Source of the DNA: Aurantiochytrium sp. KH105
Lineage: Eukaryota > Sar > Bigyra > Thraustochytrida > Thraustochytriidae
Direction: 5' to 3'
Assembly (NCBI GenBank): GCA_003116975.1
Contig: BGKB01000074.1
Span: forward strand, 237,451-301,450
Length of the DNA: 64,000 nt
Shown here in pieces: positions 48,724 to 59,365 of this stretch (its first letter is position 1; each line of letters starts with the position of its first letter). The position numbers and the translations under genes were made by a program. The notes beneath the pieces are model-generated. The model was not told where the DNA came from. It saw only the letters and a list, made by a program, of their open reading frames with translations, and ran no database searches.

Positions 48724-49098
48724 TTAAAAATTGAAAGGAAGGAAGTAACAAAAAATAAATGGGAATCTCTTTTTTGAATCGAGGCACAGTAAGAAAGAGG
48801 AAGGGAACGATGAAGATGATCGAGTATAGTAACAGCTTTCTGAGATACCTAGAACTTGATCAAGATGATCGAGAGTTGTGACGTCACAGCTTTGAAGAGC
48901 CGGATCTTGTCCTTCTTTTCCATGTTTGGTCGCATCGAAAGATCGGTCGACTCAAAAGAATCATTTACCACTTTTTTGTCCCCCCCCCCCCCCGCACACA
49001 TGGAATGAAAACACAAAAACGCGCCCGAGTCTGGCAAGGTTAACTGTTCCAGGCAGGTTGAAGACAAGTCAAAAATCGGATAAATTATCATTCAGTGC
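48724..49098. terminator. Convergent 3' region, ABCG (+) and OAT (-)
   Basis: 375 bases. AATAAA at 48754-48759 is the likely ABCG polyadenylation signal. A C15 run lies at about 48980-48994. Nothing else is seen. Confidence 0.55.
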
Positions 49099-50394
49099 TT
49101 AGTTCTTGAAGACGGCGTAGGTGGAGTCACGGATGATCTGAAGACACTCAGCCATCTCCTCGTCGTTGATGACGAGCGGGGGCGCGAATCGGATAATGTC
49201 GCCGTGTGTTGGCTTGGCGAGGAGACCGCGGTCCATCATCTCGTAGCAGAGAGTCGAGGCGTCCTTGTCACCCTGGGGCTTGATGACCATGGCGTTGAGG
49301 AGACCCTTGCCGCGGACAGTCTCAATGACGTCCGAGCCAATGTCGTCCTGAAGCTTGGTGAGCTCATCGCGGAAGATCTTGCCGTACTTTTCGGCGCGGG
49401 CGCAAAGATCCTCCTCAACAATGACCTCGAGAGCGGTCTTGGCGACCTTGCAGGCGAGCGGGGAGCCAGCGTAGGTGGAGCCGTGCTCACCGGGCTTGAT
49501 GAGGGTCATGACCTCGTCGTCGGCGAGGACGGCCGAGACGGGGATGGTGCCGCCGCTGAGGGCCTTGCCGAGGACAACCATGTCGGGGCGGATGCCCTCG
49601 TGGTCACCGGCGAGCATCTTTCCGGTACGGGCGAGACCGGTCTGGATCTCGTCACAGATCATGAGCACGCCGTACTTTTCGGTGAGCTTGCGGACGCCCT
49701 GGAGGTAGCCCTCGTCAGGGACGACGACGCCAGCCTCGCCCTGGATGTTCTCGAGGTAGTAGGCGGCAATGTTAGGGTTGGCCTTGAGCTTCTCCTCGAG
49801 GGCATTGAGGTCGTTGTAGGGGATGAGCTCAAAGCCGGGCATGAAGGGACCAAACTGGTTGTACGAGGTAGGGTCCGAGCTGGACGAAATAGCCGACATG
49901 GTGCGGCCCCAGAAGTTGTTCTCGGCGAAGAGAACGACAGCCTGGTTGTCTGGGACGCCCTTGGGGCCAGCGTAGGCCCAGCGGCGGGCGAGCTTGACGG
50001 CAGCCTCACCGGCCTCGACACCGGAGTTGGCGGGGAGGACCTTGTCGTAGCCGAAGAGCTTGCTGACGTACTCCTCGTACTCACCGAGCTGGTCGTTGTA
50101 GAATGCGCGCGAGGTGAGGGTGAGGGTCTGGGCCTGCGAGGTGAGTGCCTCGATAATCTTGGGGTGGCAGTGGCCCTGGTTGACGGCGCTGTAGGCGCTG
50201 AGAAAGTCATACAGGGTGCGTCCCTCGACGGTGGTCATCTTGACGCCCTTGGCGCTCGAGATCACTGCGGGCATCGGGCTGTAGTTGTGGCATCCGTGCT
50301 TCATCTCAAGGTCGATGCACTCCTGCGCCGACCGCTTGGTGGACAGCCTCCGAGCGTGCCGGGGCACGGTCCTCTGCGCGAGCTTGGAGAACAT
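49099..50394 (-). CDS. OAT: Ornithine aminotransferase, probably mitochondrial (431 aa)
   Basis: Class III PLP aminotransferase that moves the delta-amino group of ornithine to 2-oxoglutarate, giving glutamate semialdehyde and glutamate. The N-terminus [20 protein letters not shown] is an Arg-rich presequence of mitochondrial type. Family blocks: [66 protein letters not shown], and [14 protein letters not shown] with D248 facing the PLP ring. The Schiff-base Lys is K277 in [25 protein letters not shown] and IRFAPPLVI complete the set. The length is typical (human 439). Where animal enzymes have VEPIQGEAG this one has LENIQGEAG, a mild change. It converges on ABCG and diverges from the DEAD-box gene. 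Confidence 0.95.
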   Translation of the reverse strand: MFSKLAQRTVPRHARRLSTKRSAQECIDLEMKHGCHNYSPMPAVISSAKGVKMTTVEGRTLYDFLSAYSAVNQGHCHPKIIEALTSQAQTLTLTSRAFYNDQLGEYEEYVSKLFGYDKVLPANSGVEAGEAAVKLARRWAYAGPKGVPDNQAVVLFAENNFWGRTMSAISSSSDPTSYNQFGPFMPGFELIPYNDLNALEEKLKANPNIAAYYLENIQGEAGVVVPDEGYLQGVRKLTEKYGVLMICDEIQTGLARTGKMLAGDHEGIRPDMVVLGKALSGGTIPVSAVLADDEVMTLIKPGEHGSTYAGSPLACKVAKTALEVIVEEDLCARAEKYGKIFRDELTKLQDDIGSDVIETVRGKGLLNAMVIKPQGDKDASTLCYEMMDRGLLAKPTHGDIIRFAPPLVINDEEMAECLQIIRDSTYAVFKN

Positions 50395-51831
50395 CTTCTT
50401 GTTTCTTTAACTCTTGCCTCGTCTCGAACTTGCTGCGCTGTGCTGTGCTCGGTTGGGCTGGCGCGTGTGCTGTGCTGGTCGCGTCGCAGGTTGCTCGCTT
50501 CGCGTCTGAGTTGTGTGTTTGGATCCTTGTGTCTCGTTGCGGTTTTGCTCGGCCTCGGCCTCAGCGCCCAGGATCCATCCTCCTTCCTCTGCGTCCCTGC
50601 GAGTAACACTGGCGATGCCACACAACCGGCAACCTACTTCCCCGCCTCGAAGCAAGTCAAGTATCCGCGGTCTACACTGCGCCAAACATGCATAACACTA
50701 CTCGCCTGCTCTCGCATCTCCCGCCTGGCGGGTTTTTGTGTTTCGCTGTCCGGTATTTTCTTCCTTGCCGCCTTCCTCGAACAACCCGAAAGGAAAAGAA
50801 AGAAGGATCAGGCAACGAAGATGGCGGCGCACCTGCCGGCTGGGAGGGCGCGCCCGGAGGAAGGCGGCTGCTTCCGCGGCGCTTCTCCTCTCCTCGCGAG
50901 TCCTAGCTGCGCAGGCCCCGCCGCCCAACGCCTGCCCTCCCTCCCGCCGGCTTCCTACCGCGGCCGCGGAGCTCGCTTCGTCTCGCACGCCGCCTCCATC
51001 CATTTATTTGTTCAATTATTCATTCGTGCATTCATCCATTCATTCCTCCTCTTCTTTCCTTCTGCCAGACTGACAGAAAGTCGGCGATGTTTCAATGGAC
51101 CAAAAAGACGCATCGAGGCCGGCCCCACCTGGACCGGCTCCGAGCCGGTCCGTGCGCAGCCGCCACCGCCGCCGCTGCTCTCTGCTCTGTTGACAAAGCG
51201 CGACACGAGCGAGCGGAGGCGGCGAAGACCTGGCGTTCTGGGTGTTCCCGGGGGCGTCTACGCCGCCGGGGAGAGGGGGCCTGGCCGCACCGCGGCGGGG
51301 GCTGGCGGCGGTGCTGGCAGGGGCAGTGGCCATTGGCTTGACAGGAGTCTTTTCAAGGGTCGGCGCCCCGAGAAGGTGTGGCTTCGAGCGACTGCCCCGC
51401 GTTCCTGTCTAAGCCTCGGGCGCACGCTGCCGCACCGGACCCGGACAGTGGAAGTGGCAGCTGCTACAAGTTTAGGGAGTAAGGGGCCGGCTCGGGGCAA
51501 CCAGGCCGCTTTCGGGGCAAGCAAGTTCCTCGGTGCCTCCCAAAGGCGCGCCGGCCACTGCACGGGAAGGGCGCGCATGTTCCGGTGGGCGCGCGCGGCT
51601 GTTGCGCGCGGGTTCCGCAGGGGCAGCGCGGAAGTCTGGTAACCGGCGGGCGGCGAATTTGGGAAGCAGGCGCGGCGCGCGGAAGGCCCAACGGAAGCAG
51701 GGGGCCTGGCGACTGTGGGGACGCGTCGGGGAAACCGGCGCGCGCGCGTTGCGCAGGGAAGCGCAGCGGAACGGGTCAGCCTTGACCCTGCTCTGAGCCT
51801 CGGCCGCCCGCCACATGCCACCGGCGCCTGG

Positions 51832-52245
51832 CTACTTCTTGCTTTTGGCTGTGGCTTGTGAAAGCGGCACGGCTGCGGCGTGGGACGACTTGGGACCCTC
51901 TTTTCTCTGCATGGTCGCTGCAGCAGTGGCCGCTGCCGTATGCCGCACCACAACCGGCGCAGCTACGAGGCGTGGCGCGGAAGAAAGGAGCGCAGCACGC
52001 TCTTGGAGGCGCTGTCGGCTGCGGCCTTGCGTTGGAAAGCGCTTGAACCCACATCGCATGCGCGAAATGGTCCTCCTGCATTTGTGGCAAAAAGTCTGCC
52101 ATTCGCATCGCATGCGGGGCGTGGCCGCTGCCGGCGTTTTGGCGAATGGTAGAAGGAAGGTAAAAAGGAAGGTAACATGGTATAGAGCGACCGACCTTGA
52201 TATGTTCTCTGCTCTGCTTTTGCTTGCTGCATCTCCTCCTCGCAC
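51832..52245 (-). CDS. Doubtful ORF with a Cys-rich segment (137 aa)
   Basis: A minus-strand frame with MRCEWQTFCHKCRRTISRM near the middle (a C-x2-C pair with basic neighbours), then Ala/Val-rich sequence and a basic tail ATAKSKK. It resembles no family I know. The same DNA is open in several frames, so this may be composition only. It is listed because a tailed, Cys-containing small protein cannot be excluded. Confidence 0.15.
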   Translation of the reverse strand: MRGGDAASKSRAENISRSVALYHVTFLFTFLLPFAKTPAAATPRMRCEWQTFCHKCRRTISRMRCGFKRFPTQGRSRQRLQERAALLSSAPRLVAAPVVVRHTAAATAAATMQRKEGPKSSHAAAVPLSQATAKSKK

Positions 52246-52538
52246 TTATTGTAGCCCTCACCACATGAGCCCCTGAAGGTGGTGGTGGTGGTGCGAACGA
52301 AGTTTAACATCAAGGCGAGCTACGAGCAGCAGTAGAGGGAGATGAGCCAGAGGAGCTTGATCTTTTTTATTTTATCGACAGCTTCGCGTAGGTCCATCCT
52401 ATTTTACCTTTGATCCCATGGCCACAGCTTTCGCAGCAGCAATGCAAGAGCCACAACAGGCAGGACATGCGGCATTGAAAAGATTTTCTTTCTCTCTGCA
52501 CTGCTGGTTGTTCGCTAGGCCTACAGCCACAGCCGTCT

Positions 52539-52593
52539 GAAAGTATCTTTGAGGTTGTTTGTATGTGGGAAAGTATTTTTGAGGCTGTTTGTA
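52539..52593. repeat. 25-bp direct repeat, two copies
   Basis: GAAAGTATCTTTGAGG at 52539 and GAAAGTATTTTTGAGG at 52569, each followed by (T/C)TGTTTGTA. Two mismatches over 25 bases and a 5-base spacer. Confidence 0.8.
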
Positions 52594-53162
52594 GGCTAGG
52601 TGTGTTGTATGAACGCTGTTTTATGATACGAGACACCTTTGATACGCTGTTGCGCGCAGCTCGACTTTCCTTTTCAACATGGAGCTCTTCCTCGCGTCAG
52701 CGCCGCCTTCTGGGCAATCATGCTAAACGCACGGCCCGCCGCGAACGTGACTCACCCACCACGACGCAGCAAACAACTGCAGCAGCAACAATCAGCCGGG
52801 TAGCTGCGACGTGCTGTGTCGCTCTGTCGGCATTTCAAGGCATCGTGGCGTCCGCATCTGGCTTTGATCCGGTTGGGTGCCCAGATCGATCGCAACGATG
52901 ACGTCGTCGAGACGAGCCGCCGTTGGCGACTAGAGCTTCCTAGGGCCTAGCTAGGGGACCAGGTGACGCACAAAGGTCAAACAAACCCCGAACGAGGCTG
53001 ACTCGAATTCGAGGTCGACGTCTCGCGTATACGCGCACCGAGTCGGGCACCGAGGACGACAATAGCGTGGCAGAGTGTTCGAGCGGGCGAAACGTTGAGG
53101 CAAAGCCACAAGCGAAGCAAGAAGGAGCAGCAGCACAAGTTAAAGCAAGCACGAAGACCGCC

Positions 53163-55004
53163 ATGGATCGCGGGCGGGGAGGTCGTGGGCGCGGCGGCGG
53201 CGGCGGCGGCGGAGGAGGTCGAGGCGGAGGTCGTGGCGGAGGTCGCGGCGGAGGTCGCGGCGGAGGATTTGGCGGCGGTGGCGGCGGACGCGGCGGCGGT
53301 GGTGGCGGCGGCATGAGCAGAGAGGCTCGCAAGGACGTCCGTCGCAAAAGGCAAGCTGCGGCGGTGCAAAAGAAGGCAGACGAGGAGTCCGACTTTTTCT
53401 GGACGTGCGTGCGGCGGGCGCAAAGAAACGGCGGCAACGGACGCGTCAAAAAACCGCGGAGGTCCGAAAACGAGGTCTTTGGCGCCAAGACCACGTCCGG
53501 GGGCATCGACTTTGACAAGTACGACGACATCACCGTCGAGTGCAGCGCCGAGGACATTGTGGCTCTCGAAAAGTTCGAAGATGTCGGCGAGCAGCTTGGC
53601 GAAGACCTCTTGCGTAGTGTGCAGCGCATGAACTACTCAAAGCCGACCCCGATCCAGCGATACTCGATCCCTAGCGCTCTCAAAGGGCGCGATCTCATGT
53701 GCTCAGCACAGACAGGCAGCGGCAAGACGGCATCCTTTTTGATCCCGACCATTTCCGCCATGCTGCGCAGCGAGGAACTCAATCAGCCTTCAGGCCGCGA
53801 CGGCGGCGTCGTGCACCCCGTAGCCGTGGTGCTGGCGCCCACACGTGAGCTTGCGTCCCAGATCGATGTCGAGGCTGCCAAACTTTGTCACTGGACCCCC
53901 ATCGTACCTCTCTGCGTGTACGGCGGCGCCCCTGCTCGCTCGCAGCTCGAGGCCCTCGCCAACGCGGGTCCTTTTCCGCTCCTTCTCACGGCCACGCCAG
54001 GCCGACTCATTGACTTTGTGGACCGAGGCGTCATTCGCCTCGCTGCCGTTCGCTTTCTTGTCCTCGACGAGGCAGATCGGATGCTTGACATGGGCTTTGA
54101 GCCCCAGGTGCGCCAGATTGTGCAGCGCCGCGACATGCCGGGGGCGGCTCAGCGGTCGACGCTCATGTTTAGCGCCACCTTTCCGACGGCCATCCAAAAG
54201 CTCGCTGCAGACTTTTTGCGTCCTGGATACACGTGGATTGCCGTCGGCGTTGTGGGCAGCACAACCTCTTCCATCACCCAGCGACTTGTTCTGGCGAGCA
54301 GCGACCGCAACAAGAAGATGGACCTCTTGGCGCAGCAGCTGCGCGAGATTGACGGCCGCACGCTCGTTTTTGTACGCATGAAGCGCTCCGCGCACCAGGT
54401 GAAGCGCCGTCTCGAGCGCGATTTTCAAATTAGCGCTGGCGAAATTCACGGTGACCGCACCCAGGGCCAGCGCGAGGCTGCCCTCGGCGCCTTTCGCGAG
54501 GGCAGAGTCCCCGTGCTTATCGCCACCAACGTCGCGGCCCGTGGCCTCGATGTTCCTGATGTACAGCATGTGATCAACTTTGATCTCCCCAATACCGAAC
54601 CTGATTTTGCCGATTACGTCCACCGTGTCGGTCGCACGGGTCGCGCGGGCCATCGTGGTACCGCGACAAGTTTTTACGTCCCGGGATTTGACCCCAAGCA
54701 GGGCAATGGCAAAATTGCGCCTCTTCTCCTCGACTTTCTGCAAGGCGCTGATCAAGAAATCCCAGAGTGGTTTCTCCAGCTTCCTGAGCTCAAGGGTGTC
54801 CACGGAGGACACAGCAATGGCCACGCTCCTCCCCAGGCTCCTTCTCGTCAAGGAGGTGGCGGCGGTCGTGGTCGCGGAGGCAGTCGCGGTCGTCAGCCGC
54901 AGGCTCGTGATCATCGTCGTCGAACTGGCGGCGGCGGTGGCGAAGGTGGTCGCGGTGGCGGTCGTGGTGGCCGTGGACGGGGACGTGGTCGGGCTTCTGC
55001 TTGA
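53163..55004 (+). CDS. DEAD-box RNA helicase with RGG ends, DDX3/Ded1-like (613 aa)
   Basis: ATP-dependent RNA helicase. The N-terminus (residues 3-55) is an Arg-Gly repeat (GRGGRGRGG and following), an RNA-binding RGG box; the C-terminus (about 565-613) is another. Core motifs in order: Q motif YSKPTPIQRYSIP, motif I AQTGSGKT, Ia PTRELASQ, Ib TPGRL, II VLDEADRMLDMGFEPQ, III SATFP, IV LVFVRMKRSAHQ, V ATNVAARGLDVPDV and VI YVHRVGRTGRAGHRGTA. The layout is that of Ded1/DDX3 translation-initiation helicases, though the N-terminal eIF4E-binding part was not seen. The frame is open from a GTG at 53067, but the first ATG in frame is 53163 in a strong context (GCCATGG). The Gly-rich end is coded by GGC/GGT repeats. 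Confidence 0.92.
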   Translation: MDRGRGGRGRGGGGGGGGGRGGGRGGGRGGGRGGGFGGGGGGRGGGGGGGMSREARKDVRRKRQAAAVQKKADEESDFFWTCVRRAQRNGGNGRVKKPRRSENEVFGAKTTSGGIDFDKYDDITVECSAEDIVALEKFEDVGEQLGEDLLRSVQRMNYSKPTPIQRYSIPSALKGRDLMCSAQTGSGKTASFLIPTISAMLRSEELNQPSGRDGGVVHPVAVVLAPTRELASQIDVEAAKLCHWTPIVPLCVYGGAPARSQLEALANAGPFPLLLTATPGRLIDFVDRGVIRLAAVRFLVLDEADRMLDMGFEPQVRQIVQRRDMPGAAQRSTLMFSATFPTAIQKLAADFLRPGYTWIAVGVVGSTTSSITQRLVLASSDRNKKMDLLAQQLREIDGRTLVFVRMKRSAHQVKRRLERDFQISAGEIHGDRTQGQREAALGAFREGRVPVLIATNVAARGLDVPDVQHVINFDLPNTEPDFADYVHRVGRTGRAGHRGTATSFYVPGFDPKQGNGKIAPLLLDFLQGADQEIPEWFLQLPELKGVHGGHSNGHAPPQAPSRQGGGGGRGRGGSRGRQPQARDHRRRTGGGGGEGGRGGGRGGRGRGRGRASA

Positions 55005-55136
55005 TCCTCTCAAGGTTGCATCCTCATTTCTAGTTAGTACTGGTAGTATAACTTTTCCAAGCCTCAGAGCTCATTTCTTGACAAAGTTGATCACCAAGCT
55101 GTTGTATTTTCTCTAGCCAGTAGTGAGGCCTTCAAG

Positions 55137-55161
55137 TTGCGTTGCGTTGCGTTGCGTTGGC
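55137..55161. repeat. GTTGC pentanucleotide repeat
   Basis: About five copies of GTTGC in the leader of the SRPBCC gene. Confidence 0.75.
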
Positions 55162-55290
55162 TGCCCTTGCCATAGTAGACGGCCCTCAATCGACCGACGG
55201 ATTCTCCCAAACCACAATCGTGGAGATCCATCCCTCTTGCACGCGCAAGACAAGAGCTGCGCGGGCGCTCGAGCGCGTGCAGACGCCAAA

Positions 55291-55887
55291 ATGGCGGCCG
55301 AGCGGTCGACGAGCCAGGCGCGGCAACGTGTGTCGAGCAGCGTCAACGCCGCGTCGCGAAGTGGACCGTCGGCATCGGAAGCGGAGTCGCCATGGGAAGC
55401 AACTCGTCGTGCACTCCTCGAGGAGCGCGAGGAGCCGCCTGGCGTCCTTGCTGCCACGTACACCAAGAAGATAGAGGGCAGCCCCGAGGAGGTCATGCAG
55501 GCATGGCTAGACGTAGTCTGGGATCAAGGCGGCATGCAATCCGTAGTTTTGGGGCCGCAGCTCGCGCCCGTAAAAATGGTATATGCCGGCGACAGTAACC
55601 GAGCAGGGGCGACGCGTGCTATTTTCGCCGTCAAGGAGCAGATTTTGAGCGTCGATCCAGGCAAGGAGATCCTTTACACGTGCTTGTCAGGCTTTCCTGC
55701 GTCATATCATCGTGGTATGGTTGTGTTCGAGGACCAAGGCGACGGCACCACCCTTGTGAGCTGGACCATGAGGGCCAAGCCATTTTTTTTGCTTGGCTGG
55801 CTGGCGCGCGGCCTCGCCTACTTTGGCCTCAACACGAGTTTAAAGTCGCTGGAAGCGTCGCAAGCGGCGTCACAGACGTCGGCATAG
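55291..55887 (+). CDS. SRPBCC-fold (START/polyketide-cyclase-like) protein (198 aa)
   Basis: The frame opens at 55123, but ATG 55291 (CCAAAATGG, MAAERSTSQ) suits translation better and drops a Cys/His/Arg-rich stretch unlike a protein. After a Ser/Ala-rich start, residues about 50-180 follow the helix-grip pattern: YTKKIEGSPEEVMQAWLDVV (first strand and helix), GATRAIFAVKEQILSVDPGK, ILYTCLSGFPASYHRGMVVF and GTTLVSWTMRAKPF, ending in a hydrophobic helix FFLLGWLARGLAYFGLNTSL. Proteins of this fold bind hydrophobic ligands in a central cavity; the ligand here is unknown. The last helix is long and hydrophobic enough to touch a membrane. It lies 286 bases after the helicase on the same strand. 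Confidence 0.65.
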   Translation: MAAERSTSQARQRVSSSVNAASRSGPSASEAESPWEATRRALLEEREEPPGVLAATYTKKIEGSPEEVMQAWLDVVWDQGGMQSVVLGPQLAPVKMVYAGDSNRAGATRAIFAVKEQILSVDPGKEILYTCLSGFPASYHRGMVVFEDQGDGTTLVSWTMRAKPFFLLGWLARGLAYFGLNTSLKSLEASQAASQTSA

Positions 55888-56578
55888 TAGCTCTGCGCCA
55901 CAAGCTTTGGTTAGAATTTTCTCTCAATTTCATGATCCAGTTTATAAATCACCACCACTGGCCAGCGCGATGAAGCGAGCAAAAGTAAGCCGTGGGGCCC
56001 GCCACGTATGCACCGCGATGCTCGTCACGACTCGCTCGCTAGTACCAGTAGTAAGCTTCTTCTCTTACAATTAGTTTGGGGGAAAGCAACAGCAAGCTGG
56101 CGCGCACACCCGCCCATCCATCGATTAGGCCCTACGTAAAAGTTTGAGTTAGTCGCCATCCATGGCCAGCTGTGAGCTGCCGCGAGGCCCTCCGTGCTTC
56201 TCCTCTTCGCTGCGATCTTGGCCCGCCTGCAGCTGCTGCTGCTGCTGCTGCTGTGTGCACCGGGTGCTTGCTCGCGACCACTTCCTTGCCTTGGCAGTTT
56301 TGCGCCGTGCCTGTCTGCCTGCAGTGCTTGCGCGTCTCCGGAGGCCTCGACGCATTCAGCATTTTACTTGAGTTAGGGACATGTGGATGCTCGTGAGTGC
56401 TACTTACAGCCAGCCACCCGCGCTGGCTGTGCTCGCAGTGCAAACCTAAGCCATAACTCATTGGCCCCGCGGGATAGCGCACTGTACGCGCAGAACCATA
56501 GAAGCCAAGCCGAGGCACGCGCCGGACGCACTCGCTCTCTCGCTCGCTTACGCGGACAAGCAGCCAGAGCAGACAGAC

Positions 56579-56613
<35 letters not shown>

Positions 56614-56872
56614 GCAGAGCAGAGTAAGTCCAGGCCGGACAGGCAGGGCGGGCGCGCGGGCAGCAAGCCCCGAACGCGACGCCGCGCTCTGCGCCGCCCC
56701 TGCCCGAGGGAGCGAGCGGAGGGACGCGGGCTGCTGCCGGAGAAGAAAGAAGAAGGAGGAGAAGAAAGAAGAAGGAGTCGGCACGTGCCGACCGAGCAGC
56801 AAACAGCCGCGAGCGAGCGGGGGAGGGCTAGGACGCTGCTGCTGCTACTGCTGCTGCTGCTGCTGAGCGACG
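55888..56872. promoter_or_regulatory. Upstream region of the MFS transporter
   Basis: 985 bases, no gene. It holds GCTGCTGCTG at about 56228-56250, GGGATAGCGCACT at 56471-56483 (part of the motif seen before PH-SAM), CAGA x10 at about 56571-56612, AGAGC copies at 56612-56625 running into GAGTAAGTCC (a donor-like site), and GAAGAAGGAG repeats near 56745-56780. Confidence 0.5.
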
Positions 56873-59287
56873 ATGGCGCGGGACAAGCTTCGCGGCGAGG
56901 TGGCGCCCATGGCGGACGTCGCAGGGTCGAGCGCCGAGGTGTCGACCGTCGATTCCGGCGATACCTCGCAGGACTCTCTGCGTAGACGTATCCTTCGCCT
57001 AGCGAACTATCAGCGCGGCTTTCAGTTCAAGCTCCAGCGCATCCGACCGCGGAGCAGCTTCAAGGACGACGATGATGAGTACGAGGTCGCCACAACCGAG
57101 ATTCAGACGTGTGTAAAGGCATCCTTTGCTGCGCCGCAGTTCGCCGTTCTCGCACTCTACATGCTCCTTGCTGTGCACGCGACGCTTCTGTACGAGTACC
57201 TCGGTGCCCCGCTCGCGTACTTGGCCTTCTTTACCGCTCTGGCGCGCAGTATCGACGTCTTCACCGACCCGATCATGAGCTGGATCTCAGACGCGACGCG
57301 TTGGCGCTGGGGCCGCCGTCTTCCATACATGGTCGGGGGTTGTTTGTTCTACGGCACGGCCATCATCCTGCTGCTTGGTGTCGGCGTCATTCGCCCCACC
57401 GATGACACTGCGACGTGTGCGCTGAATGGCACCGACACGGACGGAAGCAACCTCTACACGCTCGTGGGAGGCAACAACGAAGATGACAAGACCTTGTACG
57501 CTTATTGGTATGGCGCCACCTTTGTATTCTTTTACCTGTGGGACACCGTGTGCAACGTGCCATACAACGCGTTAGGTCCCGAGCTCTCTGACTCGTCTGA
57601 GGCGCGCCAGGGTCTGTACTTTGCGCAAAGCATTCTCGGCTTCCTTGGAACGCTGATCGGCGCCATTACCCCGCCGCTCCTCGAGACGGCGGGACTGAGC
57701 AAAGAGTGGGCTTTTTTCGCGACAGGCGCTTTCTTTGCCGTGTACTACGTCTCGGCCGTGGGTAATCTGGCTGCGAATGTGGCCGAGCGCGTTGAGGGCT
57801 TTCAAGGCCAGGCCGCCGTGCCTCTGGTTCCTTCGGTGCTGCGCAGCTTCGGCAATGCTCCCTTTCGCGTCCTGCTGGCGTCGTGGTTCATTGACTCGAT
57901 CGGATGGTACTCGCTGGCGTCCATCCTTCCCTTTTACGTAAAGTACTACCTGCAGCCATCCAAGGCGGGCATTGAGTTCATGACGGACGAGATCTTTCTC
58001 GGATTCGCGCTCGGCGCACTCTTCATTTCCGCAATCATTGGTACGCCGTTTTGGGGTTTTGTGGCCCGTCGGTTTGGCCGCTACCGTGCGTGGCTGGCGT
58101 ACAATCTCTTTAATGGTCTGTCCAACGGGCTGTACATTATTGTCCAGCCCCAGGATTGGAAGACGGCCATCGTTGTTACTGTGTTTAACGGGATTCCCTT
58201 TGGCGGCAAGTTTCTGAGCGACGCCAACCTGGCCGACACCATTGACTATGACGAGCTTTCGTCTGGTGCCGGGGAGCGCCGCGAAGCCCAATTCACCGTC
58301 TTTTCTTCGCTCGTGCCCAAGCTGGTTGCGATTCCGGCGCAGGCGCTGCCTCTGGCCATCATCAGCGCCCTCGGCTTTATCGAGAGCTCAACGGGCTGCG
58401 ACGCCGACGGCGAGACGACAACGCTAGCGGCAGAGCAGAACGAGACGGTCAAGTTTGCGATCCAGCTCATCTTTGCTTTCTTCCCCACCTTTACAAATAT
58501 TGTTTCCTTTGTGGTCAAGCTGAGATACCCGATCACTACAAGCAAGGATCTGGCGCTTATCTCGGCTGGCATCTCTCTTCACCAGCGCGGCATTGCGGCA
58601 GAAGATCCTCTCACGGGTATGCTGCTCATGTCGCCCAAGGACCTCACCGAGGAGGACAAGGCTCTAGGGGTCAGCTTTGACCACTTTTACGCTTCGGAGC
58701 AGCGCAAGATTTATTTGAATGACGGCAACGTGGGCGCCATCCTCTGGGGACTTGGCGGCCAGCTTGGTATGATTGGTGTTTGCGTCGCGTGCTCGCTCTA
58801 CGGCGTGATTTCCACGTTTAGTCTCCTGGACGACACTGCCCTCAGCTGGGCCCCATGTTTCTTGCAAGTGGTGTTTGGTATGACGCTTATGCTCTTTGCT
58901 TTTACGCTCATGCGCTTTCGCGAAGCTTTGCGTGTGCGGCATACGCCGTTCAAGAAGCACTTTATGAGACGCTGGATCAAGAAGAGCCAAGGTCGGCTCT
59001 TTGATGACGATGAGGATGGCGGCGCGCAGAACCCGCTGCTCTCTAATCCTCAGCTTGTTCTCCAGCGACTGCGCGCTGACTCTGGGCTCAGTGACGACGA
59101 AGAAGAGGGCGGTGGCGCCCAGGCGATCGAGGCGCGTCGGGCGGCCTTTCAGCGCAACAAGAGCTATTACCCGCCGACAGGCTACGTAGGTTCTACGCGT
59201 AATCTCGTCCAGCACAATGAGGAGGAACGCGAGCGTTTCATTCGTAGAATCCTCTCAGACAAATCGCTCGACAACGACGAGGCCTGA
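56873..59287 (+). CDS. MFS transporter of the GPH / MFSD2 type (804 aa)
   Basis: Single exon. The first-loop signature DVFTDPIMSWISDATRWRWGRRLPYM is interrupted here only by line length in this note and is diagnostic of glycoside-pentoside-hexuronide symporters and their eukaryotic MFSD2-like relatives. About 12 membrane segments follow (for example FVFFYLWDTVCNVPYNALG, FLGFALGALFISAIIGTPF, IQLIFAFFPTFTNIVSFVV). NADLADTIDYDELSSG is the mirrored loop of the second half, written here as DANLADTIDYDE in the protein. The substrate may be a sugar, or a lysophospholipid as in animal MFSD2A; sequence alone does not decide. The N-terminal 80 residues are soluble with an acidic patch, and the C-terminal 130 are acidic (DDDEDGG, SDDEEEGGG) and probably cytosolic, making it much longer than the roughly 530 usual. 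ATG 56873 is preceded by CTG repeats. Confidence 0.88.
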   Translation: MARDKLRGEVAPMADVAGSSAEVSTVDSGDTSQDSLRRRILRLANYQRGFQFKLQRIRPRSSFKDDDDEYEVATTEIQTCVKASFAAPQFAVLALYMLLAVHATLLYEYLGAPLAYLAFFTALARSIDVFTDPIMSWISDATRWRWGRRLPYMVGGCLFYGTAIILLLGVGVIRPTDDTATCALNGTDTDGSNLYTLVGGNNEDDKTLYAYWYGATFVFFYLWDTVCNVPYNALGPELSDSSEARQGLYFAQSILGFLGTLIGAITPPLLETAGLSKEWAFFATGAFFAVYYVSAVGNLAANVAERVEGFQGQAAVPLVPSVLRSFGNAPFRVLLASWFIDSIGWYSLASILPFYVKYYLQPSKAGIEFMTDEIFLGFALGALFISAIIGTPFWGFVARRFGRYRAWLAYNLFNGLSNGLYIIVQPQDWKTAIVVTVFNGIPFGGKFLSDANLADTIDYDELSSGAGERREAQFTVFSSLVPKLVAIPAQALPLAIISALGFIESSTGCDADGETTTLAAEQNETVKFAIQLIFAFFPTFTNIVSFVVKLRYPITTSKDLALISAGISLHQRGIAAEDPLTGMLLMSPKDLTEEDKALGVSFDHFYASEQRKIYLNDGNVGAILWGLGGQLGMIGVCVACSLYGVISTFSLLDDTALSWAPCFLQVVFGMTLMLFAFTLMRFREALRVRHTPFKKHFMRRWIKKSQGRLFDDDEDGGAQNPLLSNPQLVLQRLRADSGLSDDEEEGGGAQAIEARRAAFQRNKSYYPPTGYVGSTRNLVQHNEEERERFIRRILSDKSLDNDEA

Positions 59288-59327
59288 TGATCTGACGGGG
59301 TCATTCAAGCTTTCCTATGTGTTCTCT

Positions 59328-59365
<38 letters not shown>

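Larger units (their letters stand above)
50395..53162. other. Long divergent intergenic region, OAT (-) and DEAD-box helicase (+)
   Basis: 2.77 kb, the longest gene-free stretch. 50395-50650 looks like an OAT leader/promoter (CTGTGCTG repeats). 50980-51050 has ATTC/CATT repeats. 51100-51800 is very GC-rich with open frames on all strands and no family match. 51810-52300 holds the weak minus-strand frame listed separately. 52539-52593 is a 25-bp direct repeat. 52900-53162 is the helicase leader. No clear gene. Confidence 0.45.

Noticed and set aside
51258-51953. 231-codon minus-strand frame between OAT and the DEAD-box gene
   Set aside because: Arg/Pro/Ala-rich, open in several frames at once, no recognisable motif.
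53067-53162. N-terminal extension of the DEAD-box helicase
   Set aside because: It would start at GTG; the first in-frame ATG with good context is 53163.
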